A stretch of DNA of 54,985 bases, from the NCBI GenBank assembly GCA_031430575.1, contig JANPBT010000025.1, forward strand, positions 1 to 54,985, read 5' to 3'. The translations under genes and the position numbers were made by a program. Position 1 is the stretch's first letter, and each line of letters starts with the position of its first letter. The notes under the pieces are model-generated. The model was not told where the DNA came from and made no database searches. It saw only the letters and a program-made list of their open reading frames with translations. Shown in pieces: positions 23,274 to 32,892 of this stretch. The stretch comes from JANMDS01 sp031430575. Its GTDB lineage: Bacteria > Pseudomonadota > Gammaproteobacteria > Burkholderiales > Casimicrobiaceae.

Positions 23274-25181
23274 ATGAACCGATACCCTCTTTGGAAAAAC
23301 ATCCTACTTCTTTTGGTCGTAGCGATTGCCTTTTTCTACTCCCTTCCCAATTTCTTCCCGCAAGTGCCGGCATTGCAAATCGGGGCGACCAAAAACGCAG
23401 CGATTGACGCAGCGCTTTTGGCTCGCGTTGAAAATGCACTCACCGACGCTAAATTGCCAACCCTAGGCAGTCAGCTCGATGAGAAAGGTATCGCGATTAA
23501 ATTCAATCGGGATTTTGAGAAGCTCAACGACACGCAAGCGATGTTGCAAAAGAAACTGGGCGATCAATATACGGTCGCACTCAATTCGCTATCGACATCA
23601 CCTGCATGGCTAAACTCAATTCACGCATTGCCAATGTATCTGGGCTTAGATTTGCGCGGTGGCGTTCACTTCTTGATGCAAGTGGATATGAAAGGCGCGC
23701 TCGAGAAAAACGCTGAGCGCTACGCGGCCGATACCCGCAGCCTACTGCGCGATAAAAAAATCCAATATGCAGGCGCATCGCGCGAAGGCCAAAATGTGTT
23801 GGTGCGCTTTCGTGAAGCTGCTGATCGTGATGCCGCCAAAAAAGAATTGGAATCTGCTAATCAAGATGTGATCGTCAGCAACGGCCCCGATCAAGGTGAT
23901 TTGCGCACGTTAAATATCGCGCTGAAAGAAGAAGCGAAGAAAAAAATTCAAGATGGCGCTGTGCAGCAAAATATGTTGGTATTGCGCAATCGCGTCAACG
24001 CCTCGGGAGTCGCCGAGCCGATCATTCAGCAGCAAGGCGCCGATCGCATCGTTGTGCAACTTCCTGGTGTAGACGATCCTGCCACCATCAAAGATCGACT
24101 CGCCGCAACCGCCACGCTCGACTTGCGCCCAGTCAACGATGATCCGGGCGCGCTCGAAGCTGCAATCGCAGGCAACGTGCCTTTTGGTAGCGAGCTTTTT
24201 GAAGAGCGCGATGGACGGCCAGTATTGGTACGCAAATCCGTCATCTTGACCGGTGAGCGCATCACCGATGCCCAGCCCGCATTTGAGAATCAATCCAATC
24301 AGCCGATTATCCGCGTACAAACCGATAGCGCGGGCGGACGCATCTTGCGCGACTACACTCGCGAAAATATCAAGAAACGCATGGCCATCATGCTCACGGA
24401 CAACAAGAAAACCGAGTGCTTGCTTGCACCGGTCATTCAAGATGAGCTTTCGACCAATTTTCAAATTAGCGGCCGGATGACGACCAAAGAAACCAACCAG
24501 CTCTCGCTCCTCATTCGCGCTGGCTCGCTCGCCGCGCCAATGGAAATCATCGAAGAGCGCACGGTGGGCCCAAGCCTAGGTAAGGAAAATATCGATGCTG
24601 GCTTCAAATCGGTGACTTACGGCTTGATCGCGTTGGCAGCGTTTATCTGCGTGTATTACTTATTGATGGGTGTGATCTCAACGGTCGCGCTCGTTGTGAA
24701 TTTGATGCTGCTCGTTGCCGTGCTGTCGATGATTCAGGCGACCTTGACCTTGCCAGGGATGGCCGCGATTGCGCTTACGCTTGGTATGGCGATTGACGCC
24801 AATGTGTTGATTAACGAGCGCATCCGCGAGGAGCTGCGCGGTGGCGCTAAGCCTCAAGAAGCGATTAACACCGGCTTCGAGCGCGCGTGGGGCACGATTT
24901 TGGATTCCAACGTCACAACGCTGATCGCAGGCGTTGCGTTGCTCGTCTTCGGCTCAGGGCCTGTGCGCGGCTTTGCAGTCGTGCATTGCCTCGGTATTTT
25001 GACTTCAATGTTCTCCGCAGTTTTTGTCGCGCGCGGCATCGTTAACTTCGTTTATGGCCGCAGCAAAAAACTCGACAAGATTTCGATTGGCCAAATTTGG
25101 AAACCCGCACTCGCTGCCGGCAACGCTGGAACCGAGATCGAAACCACGACCGAAACCACCACTAACGCGAAGGGAGCGTAA
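23274..25181 (+). CDS. secD: Protein translocase subunit SecD
   Basis: Uses the proton gradient to complete protein export. 635 residues. A first membrane segment (ILLLLVVAIAFFYSLPNFF) is followed by the periplasmic P1 domain with LGLDLRGGVHFLMQVD, and five C-terminal membrane segments that include TLPGMAAIALTLGMAIDANVLINERIREEL (the RND motif with the conserved Asp). It lies in the order yajC-secD-secF. Confidence 0.97.
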   Translation: MNRYPLWKNILLLLVVAIAFFYSLPNFFPQVPALQIGATKNAAIDAALLARVENALTDAKLPTLGSQLDEKGIAIKFNRDFEKLNDTQAMLQKKLGDQYTVALNSLSTSPAWLNSIHALPMYLGLDLRGGVHFLMQVDMKGALEKNAERYAADTRSLLRDKKIQYAGASREGQNVLVRFREAADRDAAKKELESANQDVIVSNGPDQGDLRTLNIALKEEAKKKIQDGAVQQNMLVLRNRVNASGVAEPIIQQQGADRIVVQLPGVDDPATIKDRLAATATLDLRPVNDDPGALEAAIAGNVPFGSELFEERDGRPVLVRKSVILTGERITDAQPAFENQSNQPIIRVQTDSAGGRILRDYTRENIKKRMAIMLTDNKKTECLLAPVIQDELSTNFQISGRMTTKETNQLSLLIRAGSLAAPMEIIEERTVGPSLGKENIDAGFKSVTYGLIALAAFICVYYLLMGVISTVALVVNLMLLVAVLSMIQATLTLPGMAAIALTLGMAIDANVLINERIREELRGGAKPQEAINTGFERAWGTILDSNVTTLIAGVALLVFGSGPVRGFAVVHCLGILTSMFSAVFVARGIVNFVYGRSKKLDKISIGQIWKPALAAGNAGTEIETTTETTTNAKGA

Positions 25182-25183
25182 TC

Positions 25184-26128
25184 ATGGAATTTTTCCGCAT
25201 CCAGAAAAACATCCCGTTCATGCGTCATGCGTTAACGTTTAACGCAATCTCGCTCATTACTTTTTTACTCGCTGTATTTTTCTTAGTCACGCGTGGTCTC
25301 AACTTCGGCATTGACTTTACCGGCGGCACGATCGTTGAGTTGCAGACCTCAGCGCCAGCAGATATCACTAAGATTCGCGGTGCGGTAGATTCCATGAAGC
25401 TTGGTGAAACTACCGTACAAAATTTTGGCGATAGCCGCTCGGTGCTCATTCGCGTGCCCTTGCGGGAAGGTACGAGCTCTGCAAAACTTTCAACCGAAAT
25501 GTTGGAAAAAATTAAAGCGGTTGAGCCCACTGCGGTGCAAAAGCGCGTGGAATTTGTCGGCCCGCAAGTGGGTAAAGAGCTTTTTCAAGATGGCGCGCTC
25601 GCACTACTCTTGGTCATCATCGGCATCATCATTTATCTTGCCTTCCGCTTTGAGTGGCGGTTCGCCGTTTCGGCCATGATCGCGAACTTGCACGATGTGA
25701 TTATTATCTTGGGTATCTTCGCTTTCTTTCGCTGGGAATTTAATTTACCCGTGCTCGCCGCAACGCTCGCGGTGCTGGGCTACTCGGTCAACGAATCGGT
25801 AGTCATCGCCGACCGAATCCGCGAGAACTTTCGCAAAATGCGCAAGGCCGACGTCAAGACCGTCATCGACAATGCAATCACCACCACACTCTCACGCACG
25901 ATCATTACCCATGGTTGCACCTTAATCATGGTGCTCTCAATGTACTTTTTTGGCGGCGAGACGCTGCACTACTTCGCGCTTGCGCTGGCCATCGGCATTG
26001 TCTTTGGCGTCTACTCCTCCGCGCTGGTGATGGCTGCGCTGGTCATGTGGCTTGGCGTATCGCGTGAAGATTTGGTTAAGCCTGAAAAGCCAAAAGATGA
26101 GTTTGAATCGCAGAAAATTTTGCCGTAA
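25184..26128 (+). CDS. secF: Protein translocase subunit SecF
   Basis: The SecD partner, 314 residues. LNFGIDFTGGTIVEL (D1/D2 motif) and ATLAVLGYSVNESVVIADRIRENFRKM (RND motif) are diagnostic; six membrane segments are expected. It starts 2 bases after the secD stop with AAGGGAG as Shine-Dalgarno. Confidence 0.97.
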   Translation: MEFFRIQKNIPFMRHALTFNAISLITFLLAVFFLVTRGLNFGIDFTGGTIVELQTSAPADITKIRGAVDSMKLGETTVQNFGDSRSVLIRVPLREGTSSAKLSTEMLEKIKAVEPTAVQKRVEFVGPQVGKELFQDGALALLLVIIGIIIYLAFRFEWRFAVSAMIANLHDVIIILGIFAFFRWEFNLPVLAATLAVLGYSVNESVVIADRIRENFRKMRKADVKTVIDNAITTTLSRTIITHGCTLIMVLSMYFFGGETLHYFALALAIGIVFGVYSSALVMAALVMWLGVSREDLVKPEKPKDEFESQKILP

Positions 26129-26227
26129 CGGATAACGCTGCGCCGCATGATTGGCGCGGTCATTCATCGTCAATTCGCCTGTAGTGCCATTGCGACGAAT
26201 CCACGTGTTAGCAAAGGTTAGTCGTCT

Positions 26228-26875
26228 ATGTTCACCGCCACACTGTTTTCCGTTTTTTCGCTTGATCAAAATCTAGCTTCAATTGCTACCCAATATTGGT
26301 GGGCACTTTACGCGGTGATGTTTCTCGTCATTTTTGCCGAGACGGGGTTGATCGTTTTTCCCTTTCTGCCCGGCGATTCATTTTTGTTTGTCGGTGGTGC
26401 AGTCGCGGCGGTGGCAGGGTTAAACGTACACGCATTGGTTGCGTTGCTCATCATCGCTGCGATCTTGGGCGATAGCGTGAATTACGCAGTGGGCCGCTAC
26501 ATGGGGCCTAAGGTTTTCTCGCGTGCAGGCAAGCCCGGAATTTGGCGATTTGTTAGACCGCAATACCTACAGCACACGCAAGATTTTTTTGACAAATACG
26601 GCGGCTTCACGATTATCATTGGTCGCTTCGTGCCGATCGTGCGCACCTTCGCGCCGTTTCTCGCTGGCGTCGCGCAAATGCCTTATAAAACTTTCCTGCT
26701 GTTCAACGTGATCGGTGGCATCGTCTGGATCACTTCACTCGTCTACCTCGGTTACTTCTTCGGTAATCTGCCGTGGGTCAAAGACAATCTGAAATGGGTC
26801 GTCTTAGGCATTATCGTATTGTCCGTCGTGCCCATCGGGATCAAAATTTTGCAAGAAAAGCGCAAAAAGGGCTAA
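26228..26875 (+). CDS. DedA-family membrane protein
   Basis: A polytopic inner-membrane protein of 215 residues, in the DedA/SNARE-associated (VTT) family. Members are thought to flip undecaprenyl phosphate or phospholipids. Hallmarks are FAETGLIVFPFLPGDSFLFVGG, the E/D and GDS regions (ILGDSVNYAVGRYMG) and the arginine motif GRFVPIVRTFAPFLAGVAQM. It lies 99 bases after secF and may be cotranscribed. A repeat-pair hairpin follows. Confidence 0.9.
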   Translation: MFTATLFSVFSLDQNLASIATQYWWALYAVMFLVIFAETGLIVFPFLPGDSFLFVGGAVAAVAGLNVHALVALLIIAAILGDSVNYAVGRYMGPKVFSRAGKPGIWRFVRPQYLQHTQDFFDKYGGFTIIIGRFVPIVRTFAPFLAGVAQMPYKTFLLFNVIGGIVWITSLVYLGYFFGNLPWVKDNLKWVVLGIIVLSVVPIGIKILQEKRKKG

Positions 26876-26936
26876 AACTGCGCCGCAGGTATTCATCTGC
26901 GCGTTGATGATTTAGCGACCCTGTGGCACAGTTTTG
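26874..26936. repeat. Inverted pair at the dedA end (terminator-like)
   Basis: R copy 26874-26892 overlaps the dedA stop codon. A degenerate F copy (ACCCTGTGGCACAGTTTT) is at 26918-26935. It sits between convergent genes and ends in TTTT. Confidence 0.65.
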
Positions 26937-26955
26937 CACCCATGGCAAACGCGCG

Positions 26956-28656
26956 CTACTTCAAGATCTCCGTCAATACCCGCCCATCACTTCCACTGGG
27001 GAAGCGTGTGCGCAGCAGCGTTGACAGTGTGGGCGCAATATCGACGACCTCTGCGTATTGGCCGTAAATTCCCGGCTCAATCCAGCGCGCGCCGTGCCAC
27101 ATGAGCGGCACGTGGGTATCGTAGCGATACGGCGTGCCGTGGGTGCAGGCGGTCGGGTTTGTGCCGGCGGCGGGGCGAGAAGCGAAGAAGTAAAACGGTT
27201 TCGGAACAATCATGACGTCTACCGCCATCGTTTGATGCCACGCGCGCTGGGCGAGTAAACCAATGCGATGATTGGGTAACGTGCCGCGCTCAAATTGCGA
27301 ACGGGTGAAGGCGTAAGCGATCCCCTCTTGCTCAACCGCGCTGCGCGCCACAAATGATTCCACGTCTTCGCGATTGAGTTTTTTGTCATCGATCGCCGAG
27401 TAATCCAAGGTCCAACCACCGGTCATGTGTTGCGTAATCACGTTGGCGATACCAAAGCGTTTTTCTGCGATTGCATTGACTGCTTTTTGCGGTTCGTCAG
27501 GGTAGATACGTTTCGCGTCGTGGCCGCGCGCAGCGTTCATTTCGGGCGAGTTGACGAAGCCGTGATCTGCAGTGAGCACCATCAACACGTTGTCTTTACC
27601 GACGTGCGCGTCGATTGCATCGAATAGCCGTGCGAACGTGCGATCAAGTCGAATCAAATGATCTTGCGATTGCAAGCTTTCAGGGCCATAGGAATGATTG
27701 ATGTAATCGTGCCCCGAAAAACTCATCCCCAAAATATCTGGTGCGCCTTTCGCGTTGTTGCCTAAATTTTCGCCCTTCATCATCGAAATTGCAAAATCAG
27801 CTTGGGCTTCATCACCAAACGGGCCTTGTAGCAGCAAGTTATAGAAACCGCGCCCTGGCTTATCTTCGCCGATGCCATACATAAAACCCATGCCTTTTGT
27901 CATATTGCGCGACGGCGAAGACCAAGCTTGACCGTCAGGCAGCGAGCGAGCGTAGGCTTTTTCATCGAGCAAAACATTCCATCGCTGATGGAAATATTTA
28001 TCTTGTGGTTTGCTCGCGTAAAAATCAGTCCACCATTTTGGGTGCTGCGGCATGTAATAAGATGTGCTGGTGAATTGCCCGGTTGTCGCTGAATACATAA
28101 AGGCTTTACCCGTCTTACCCGCCAACAAGATCGAGCCACGATCTTTACCGGCGACGGTGTAGACCCGCGAGGCGTAGTTCGTCGCGTAACCCAACTCGTC
28201 GCCAAACGTGCTTACCTTCAAATTTTTGGGGCTCATCCCGTCTTCGCGTCGGGTCTCCGTGCCGTCAAGATATTTGTGGGCGGCGTCTTCGGTGTTGTAA
28301 ACGAATTTTTTATCGCGGGTGCGCCAATCGTTGCCAATGATGCCGTGCTGATAGGGGTATGCGCCAGTGAGGGCGGCCGCATGCCCCGGCGCAGTCAGCG
28401 TGAAGGCGTGGGCTTGATGCGCATCGCTGAAAATTGCGCCTCGATCCATGAAGCGCTTAAAACCATTGTCAACAAAAAGATCATGGTTTTTATAAAGCTG
28501 CTCCATCGGTAAGCCATCGATCATCACCACGACGATGAGCTTGGGCGCGTGGCTAAACGGCACAATCTGCGCCGCAGGTATTGATGACGCGATCGTGCTG
28601 AGTGCGAGCGCAACTAACGGTGCAAAACGAGCGACGGATGCAAAACTTTTATTCAC
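26956..28656 (-). CDS. PafA-like alkaline phosphatase
   Basis: A secreted phosphate-releasing enzyme of the alkaline phosphatase/phosphodiesterase superfamily, 566 residues. A signal peptide (FAPLVALALSTIASSIPAAQ) precedes the catalytic domain. The metal Asp is in LIVVVMIDGLPMEQL, the Thr nucleophile in HAFTLTAPGHAAALTGAYPY, and later metal ligands in GMSFSGHDYINHSYGP, LTADHGF and the His near the C-terminus (CTHGTPYRYDTHVPLM). The repeat copy at 28563-28581 encodes IPAAQI, the predicted signal-peptidase region. Confidence 0.9.
   Translation of the reverse strand: MNKSFASVARFAPLVALALSTIASSIPAAQIVPFSHAPKLIVVVMIDGLPMEQLYKNHDLFVDNGFKRFMDRGAIFSDAHQAHAFTLTAPGHAAALTGAYPYQHGIIGNDWRTRDKKFVYNTEDAAHKYLDGTETRREDGMSPKNLKVSTFGDELGYATNYASRVYTVAGKDRGSILLAGKTGKAFMYSATTGQFTSTSYYMPQHPKWWTDFYASKPQDKYFHQRWNVLLDEKAYARSLPDGQAWSSPSRNMTKGMGFMYGIGEDKPGRGFYNLLLQGPFGDEAQADFAISMMKGENLGNNAKGAPDILGMSFSGHDYINHSYGPESLQSQDHLIRLDRTFARLFDAIDAHVGKDNVLMVLTADHGFVNSPEMNAARGHDAKRIYPDEPQKAVNAIAEKRFGIANVITQHMTGGWTLDYSAIDDKKLNREDVESFVARSAVEQEGIAYAFTRSQFERGTLPNHRIGLLAQRAWHQTMAVDVMIVPKPFYFFASRPAAGTNPTACTHGTPYRYDTHVPLMWHGARWIEPGIYGQYAEVVDIAPTLSTLLRTRFPSGSDGRVLTEILK
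28563..28581. repeat. Interspersed repeat in the phosphatase signal peptide
   Basis: R on the plus strand, read as I-P-A-A-Q-I, which supplies the small residues of the likely cleavage site. Confidence 0.85.
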
Positions 28657-28711
28657 GATGATGATCTCCTACCCGCATTGTAAGAGGGTTAGGAATGACG
28701 CTAAACCGCGA

Positions 28712-29875
28712 CTACTTCACCGCCGCAGTGTTGAGTGTGCGCACCACATAAAGCAAGCAAAGTACTGTAATCGCCGCGCAAACGAGCGCTGGCACGCCTA
28801 ACGCAAGTGCATCAAGTGGCTCACCTTTGAGCACCCGCGACATCACCAGATTTTGGCCGAGACCAGGGAGAAACAAATGCCAGGGCTGCTCGCCATCAGG
28901 GTTAACCAAAGTCACCAACGGGAGCAAACTTACACCGAGGATCACGAACGTGCTGCTCGCTTGCGCCTCCTTAAACGTCTTACAACGAATCGCCACCGCC
29001 ATTAGCGCGGCAGCGAGCGCAGCAGCAAAGGGAATCAACACGATGAGGAACATGCCTGCCTCCCGCGCTTCGTATTGAAATAGCGCGCGCAGCGTTTCGC
29101 TCTTTAAGAGCGCCTGCGCAGGAAAAAAGCTCAGCGCTGAAAACACCGCGATGATCACGCCCACCATAGCCACCGCGCCCCACTTGCCAATCACCAACGC
29201 GCTTCGTGATGCGGGATTCGCAAGCAAAGGCTCCAATGAGCCGCGCTCGCGCTCACCCGCAGTTGAGTCAAGGGCTGCATTCAATGCGCCGTAGAGCACC
29301 GCAGTAATGAGAAAGAAGGGAATCATGCCGGTCAGCATCGCGGCACGCGATTGCGCATTGGCCAGATCTTTTTCGTCAACGTCGATGCTTTTGAGCGATC
29401 CTTGAGATACGCCGCGCGTTGCCAACAAAATGCTGGCACGCTCTTGATTGAAGCCTGAGACCATGCGTGTGAGATTTCCAGTGCCCGTCGCCGCGGCGCG
29501 ATTGGCACTATCGGTAATGATCTCTAAATGGGGCGCCTCGCCTTTGGCAATCTTAGCTTCAAAATCTGCAGGAACGACGAGCACTGGATTGGAGAATTTT
29601 GATTTGCGCAGCTGCGCCTCGAAATCGGCCGGTGCAGTTTTGATCTCGAAGGTTTGCCGCTCGATGTAATTGCGCAAACTCGGCGCATGCTCCATACCGA
29701 TGGCGTAGACCTCGCGCTTCTCCGCGCGCGATTCAATGTCGGATACCATGAATGAAATCATCACCAACACCAATGGCCCAATGATGACAGACGATAAAAG
29801 CACAGCGATTAACGTCTTTCGATCACGCAGGGCATCGATCATTTCTTTTTTAAACACTGAAAAAATCAGACTCAT
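28712..29875 (-). CDS. ABC-2 type (NatB-like) permease
   Basis: The membrane subunit of an ABC exporter, 387 residues. An N-terminal membrane anchor (LIAVLLSSVIIGPLVLVMISFMV), a large extracytoplasmic domain (about 45-200), then five or six membrane segments. The motif ERERGSLEPLLANPASRSALVIGKW is characteristic of NatB/ABC-2 permeases. Its start overlaps the stop of the ATPase gene by four bases, so the two form one exporter. The substrate is unknown; NatAB of Bacillus exports sodium. Confidence 0.88.
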   Translation of the reverse strand: MSLIFSVFKKEMIDALRDRKTLIAVLLSSVIIGPLVLVMISFMVSDIESRAEKREVYAIGMEHAPSLRNYIERQTFEIKTAPADFEAQLRKSKFSNPVLVVPADFEAKIAKGEAPHLEIITDSANRAAATGTGNLTRMVSGFNQERASILLATRGVSQGSLKSIDVDEKDLANAQSRAAMLTGMIPFFLITAVLYGALNAALDSTAGERERGSLEPLLANPASRSALVIGKWGAVAMVGVIIAVFSALSFFPAQALLKSETLRALFQYEAREAGMFLIVLIPFAAALAAALMAVAIRCKTFKEAQASSTFVILGVSLLPLVTLVNPDGEQPWHLFLPGLGQNLVMSRVLKGEPLDALALGVPALVCAAITVLCLLYVVRTLNTAAVK

Positions 29876-30648
29876 GATTGCACTCCTGATGGCAGCGCTT
29901 GCGTGCTGGGCGAGAAGGCAAGCTTAACGAACGCATCTTCAAAATCACGATCACCTGTTTGCGCGAGCAATGCGTCTACCGTGCCGTGCGCAACGGTACG
30001 GCCATGCGAAACCACATAAACATCATCACACAACCGCTCCACTTCCTGCATGATGTGCGTGGAAATCACGATGCACTTGCCCTGCGCCCGCAAGGCGCGC
30101 AAGGCCTCCCGCAGGGCGCGGGTGGCCAGTACGTCAAGGCCGTTGGTGGGCTCATCGAGCACAATATTTTTGGGGTCGTGCACCAGCGCCCGAGCCAGTG
30201 CAGTTTTCATTTTTTCGCCTTGGCTGAAGCCTTCCGTGCGCCGATCGAGCAGGTCGTTAATCTCCAGCATCTGCGCGATTTGAGATACCTGCGGCGCAAT
30301 TTGGGCCGCGCTCATGCCATGCAACGCGCCGTAATACGCAATATTTTCTCGTGCCGTCAGGCGCGGATAGAGCCCGCGCGCATCAGACAGAATGCCGAGC
30401 CGCGCGAGTGACTGCGCGCGCTCCGCTCGCGCGTCGATACCGTCAACCACAATTGCGCCCGCATCGGGCTCAATGAGCCCCGCGATCATGCGCAGCGTCG
30501 TTGTTTTGCCTGCGCCATTTGGGCCGAGCAAGCCAATGATGCTGCCATCGGGCGCATCAAAGCTGACATCGGCAACGGCTTGCACGGTGCGTGCTTTTTT
30601 GCCCCGCCCTTGCGTAAATTGTTTGGCGAGTGACTTGACGGAAATCAT
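29872..30648 (-). CDS. ABC exporter ATP-binding protein (NatA-like)
   Basis: 258 residues. Walker A GPNGAGKTT, Q-loop LSDARGLYPRLTARENI, signature FSQGEKMKTALARAL, Walker B NIVLDEPTNGLDV and the switch His in VISTHIMQEVERLCD. It is flanked by 4-base overlaps on both sides (hydrolase upstream, permease downstream). A repeat copy at 30285-30302 encodes IAPQVSQ. Confidence 0.93.
   Translation of the reverse strand: MISVKSLAKQFTQGRGKKARTVQAVADVSFDAPDGSIIGLLGPNGAGKTTTLRMIAGLIEPDAGAIVVDGIDARAERAQSLARLGILSDARGLYPRLTARENIAYYGALHGMSAAQIAPQVSQIAQMLEINDLLDRRTEGFSQGEKMKTALARALVHDPKNIVLDEPTNGLDVLATRALREALRALRAQGKCIVISTHIMQEVERLCDDVYVVSHGRTVAHGTVDALLAQTGDRDFEDAFVKLAFSPSTQALPSGVQS
30285..30302. repeat. Interspersed repeat inside the NatA-like ATPase gene
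   Basis: F on the plus strand, read as A-P-Q-V from the minus-strand gene. Confidence 0.8.
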
Positions 30649-32084
30649 TGCGCGCTCCCGAGGCTAGGTTGCGTCCACGCCGTTGGGCGCGGAATGCGGG
30701 TGACGCAGGAAAAATCCACCGCAAGTGCGTCCGTTTCCGTTTTGGCGTCGATAAATTTTGCCAAGGCATCACGGGCGCAACCTAGGCTCATCACGCCATG
30801 CCCCGCTTGCGGGACGATCACATGCTTGGCTTTTGCGCCAAGCGCTTTCGCTGCAAACGCACCATGACGTGGCGGGGTGACTGGGTCTGCGCCGCCACTC
30901 AACACCAGCACCGGAAACTGCGCCGCAGGTATGGCATAAAACGCAGCAGGTATCGGGCTTTGTGGCCACGCGGCGCAAATAGCGCGATACATCGCAGAAA
31001 ATGAATCTACGGCGTTGCCCGCTTTAATGCGCGGATAATCTTCACTACACACCACCGAAAAATGCATGCCCCAGGCCATGGCGTCTGTCGCCCCGCCAAG
31101 CGCGGCTGCCAGCCCCACCAAGGGCGTAAATCGCCCAGCAGCCGCTTCTGTAACCGCATGCGGCACGCCTGCGGCTAGCGCAGGGATATAAAGCGGGCCG
31201 CGCACCGCGGCTCTGAGCATATCGCGATCAAGTGTAAAGGGCTCTTCACGCCCGGTTGCGGGATTGATCGCGCGCACCTCGCGCGGTGGCGCATCGAGAA
31301 GGGCGAGCCAATCGCGGCGCAGCGTTGGGTATTTCAGCTTACACGCAGCCTCTGTTTCGCACCCTGCAAGTAAAGTCTCCATCGCCGCCGGCGCGTCTAC
31401 GCTTGTGCTCTCTGTTAATCCCATATCTGGCGGAGCGACACCATCAATCACCGCGCTGCGCACCCGATCGGGGAACGCACGCAGGTACTCCAGCACCGCG
31501 CGCGTTCCGTATGACACACCAACAACATTGATTTGCGCGTAGCCCAGCGCTGCGCGCACGGCATCAGCATCGGCCATCGCGATGGTCGTGTTGAAATGCT
31601 GCAATTGGCCGTAAGGCAAGGCTTTGAGCTTTTCTAAGCAAGCGAGTGTTTGCGGCTGCTGGTTGCGGATGTCCATCATCTCGCGCAGCACGGGGACACG
31701 CGCTTCTGGTTTACACATCAGCGGCGCAGATTTTCCCGTGCCCCGCTGATCGATGAAAACAATATCACGCCAATTGTTGAGCTTGCCAAACGCGCCCATG
31801 ACCTGCGGCGCTACTTTGATCGCGCTCTGCCCAGGGCCACCGGCAAAGAAAAAAATTGCATCCCGTTTTTTGTTGCGCGCGACTGCAGGTACGACGACGT
31901 AGTGCACGTCGATCTGGACGCCCGAGGCGTTCGCCGGATCAAGCGCACGCTTCACGCTGCCGCAGCGCACTTCCGATCGTATGCCATCCACGCGGCAAGG
32001 GCTCGCGACCTCCGCGGCGAACAAAATTGCGGGCAACACAAAGACTGCGGCTGCGAGCAGCCCTAATTTAATTTTCAATTTCAC
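30645..32084 (-). CDS. Secreted alpha/beta hydrolase with TAP-like C-terminus
   Basis: 479 residues with a Sec signal peptide (LGLLAAAVFVLPAILFAAE). The oxyanion motif IFFFAGGPGQSA, the nucleophile elbow NVVGVSYGTRAVLEYL (GxSxG) and the C-terminal TAP-like segment with Asp and His (LSGGADPVTPPRHGAFA, VIVPQAGHGVM) form the triad. This resembles tripeptidyl aminopeptidases and proline iminopeptidases. It starts 2 bases after the tatC stop and overlaps the ATPase gene by four bases. A good repeat copy (30915-30932) gives IPAAQF; two degenerate ones lie near 31717 and 31799. Confidence 0.9.
   Translation of the reverse strand: MKLKIKLGLLAAAVFVLPAILFAAEVASPCRVDGIRSEVRCGSVKRALDPANASGVQIDVHYVVVPAVARNKKRDAIFFFAGGPGQSAIKVAPQVMGAFGKLNNWRDIVFIDQRGTGKSAPLMCKPEARVPVLREMMDIRNQQPQTLACLEKLKALPYGQLQHFNTTIAMADADAVRAALGYAQINVVGVSYGTRAVLEYLRAFPDRVRSAVIDGVAPPDMGLTESTSVDAPAAMETLLAGCETEAACKLKYPTLRRDWLALLDAPPREVRAINPATGREEPFTLDRDMLRAAVRGPLYIPALAAGVPHAVTEAAAGRFTPLVGLAAALGGATDAMAWGMHFSVVCSEDYPRIKAGNAVDSFSAMYRAICAAWPQSPIPAAFYAIPAAQFPVLVLSGGADPVTPPRHGAFAAKALGAKAKHVIVPQAGHGVMSLGCARDALAKFIDAKTETDALAVDFSCVTRIPRPTAWTQPSLGSAQ
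30915..30932. repeat. Interspersed repeat inside the hydrolase gene
   Basis: R on the plus strand, read as I-P-A-A-Q-F from the minus-strand gene. Confidence 0.85.
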
Positions 32085-32086
32085 GG

Positions 32087-32875
32087 TTAAACCCCTTCGG
32101 TGGTGGGGGGAGATTTCTTGCCGAGGATGCCAGCAGCAATGATGCCGAACTCATAGAGCACATAGAGTGGCACTGCCAGCATCACCTGCGAGAGCACATC
32201 CGGCGGCGTAAAAATTGCGCCGACAATAAATGCTCCCAAAAATACATACGGGCGTATTTCTTTCAATTTCTCGACTGTCACGATGCCGGTGCGCACGAGC
32301 GTGACCACGACAATCGGAGTCTCAAACACGATGCCAAAGGCAATAAACATGGTGAGCACAAACGACAAATATTTTTCAATATCAGTCATCATCTTTACGC
32401 CGTCAGGCGTGGCTCCCACAAAAAAATGGAACACACTTGGAAAGAAAATATAGTAAGCGAAGGCCATGCCGCAAAAGAAGAGCAGTGTCGAAGACACAAT
32501 GAGGGGCAGTATGAATTTTTGCTCATGCTGATACAAGCCCGGTGCGACGAACGCCCAGATTTGATACAGGACCCACGGTAAACAGAGGATGAACGCCGCC
32601 ATGAAGGTGACTTTGACCGGCACCATGAACGTGCCCGTCACGTCGGTCGAGATCATCGTCGCGCCTTTGGGCAACTCAGTCATGAGCGGCTTGGCCACGA
32701 GGGTGTAAATCGAGCCCATGCCAGGCCAAATGAAAGCCAAAATCAAAAATACGATGAACACAACGCCAACGGCCCACATGAGGCGCTTGCGCAGCTCAAC
32801 AAGATGGGAGACAAAAGTCTCAGTCGCTGATTCGGGATTAGCGGTGGAATCGGGGGAAGGGTTAGATTCGCTCAT
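32087..32875 (-). CDS. tatC: Twin-arginine translocase subunit TatC
   Basis: The receptor of the Tat export machinery, 262 residues with six membrane segments. The family motif FVSHLVELRKRLMWAVGVV near the N-terminus, the Pro-rich FLPWVLYQIWAFVAPGLY and FGIVFETPIVVV are diagnostic. The Ser/Pro-rich N-terminal tail (about 20 residues) is a common extension. The ATG is formed by the end of an interspersed repeat copy that fills the gap to tatB. Confidence 0.96.
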   Translation of the reverse strand: MSESNPSPDSTANPESATETFVSHLVELRKRLMWAVGVVFIVFLILAFIWPGMGSIYTLVAKPLMTELPKGATMISTDVTGTFMVPVKVTFMAAFILCLPWVLYQIWAFVAPGLYQHEQKFILPLIVSSTLLFFCGMAFAYYIFFPSVFHFFVGATPDGVKMMTDIEKYLSFVLTMFIAFGIVFETPIVVVTLVRTGIVTVEKLKEIRPYVFLGAFIVGAIFTPPDVLSQVMLAVPLYVLYEFGIIAAGILGKKSPPTTEGV

Positions 32876-32892
32876 ACCTGCGGCGCAGTTTT
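32874..32892. repeat. Interspersed repeat overlapping the tatC start
   Basis: F on the plus strand. On the coding strand it fills the tatB-tatC gap, starting at the tatB stop codon, and its last AT begins the tatC ATG. Confidence 0.85.
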
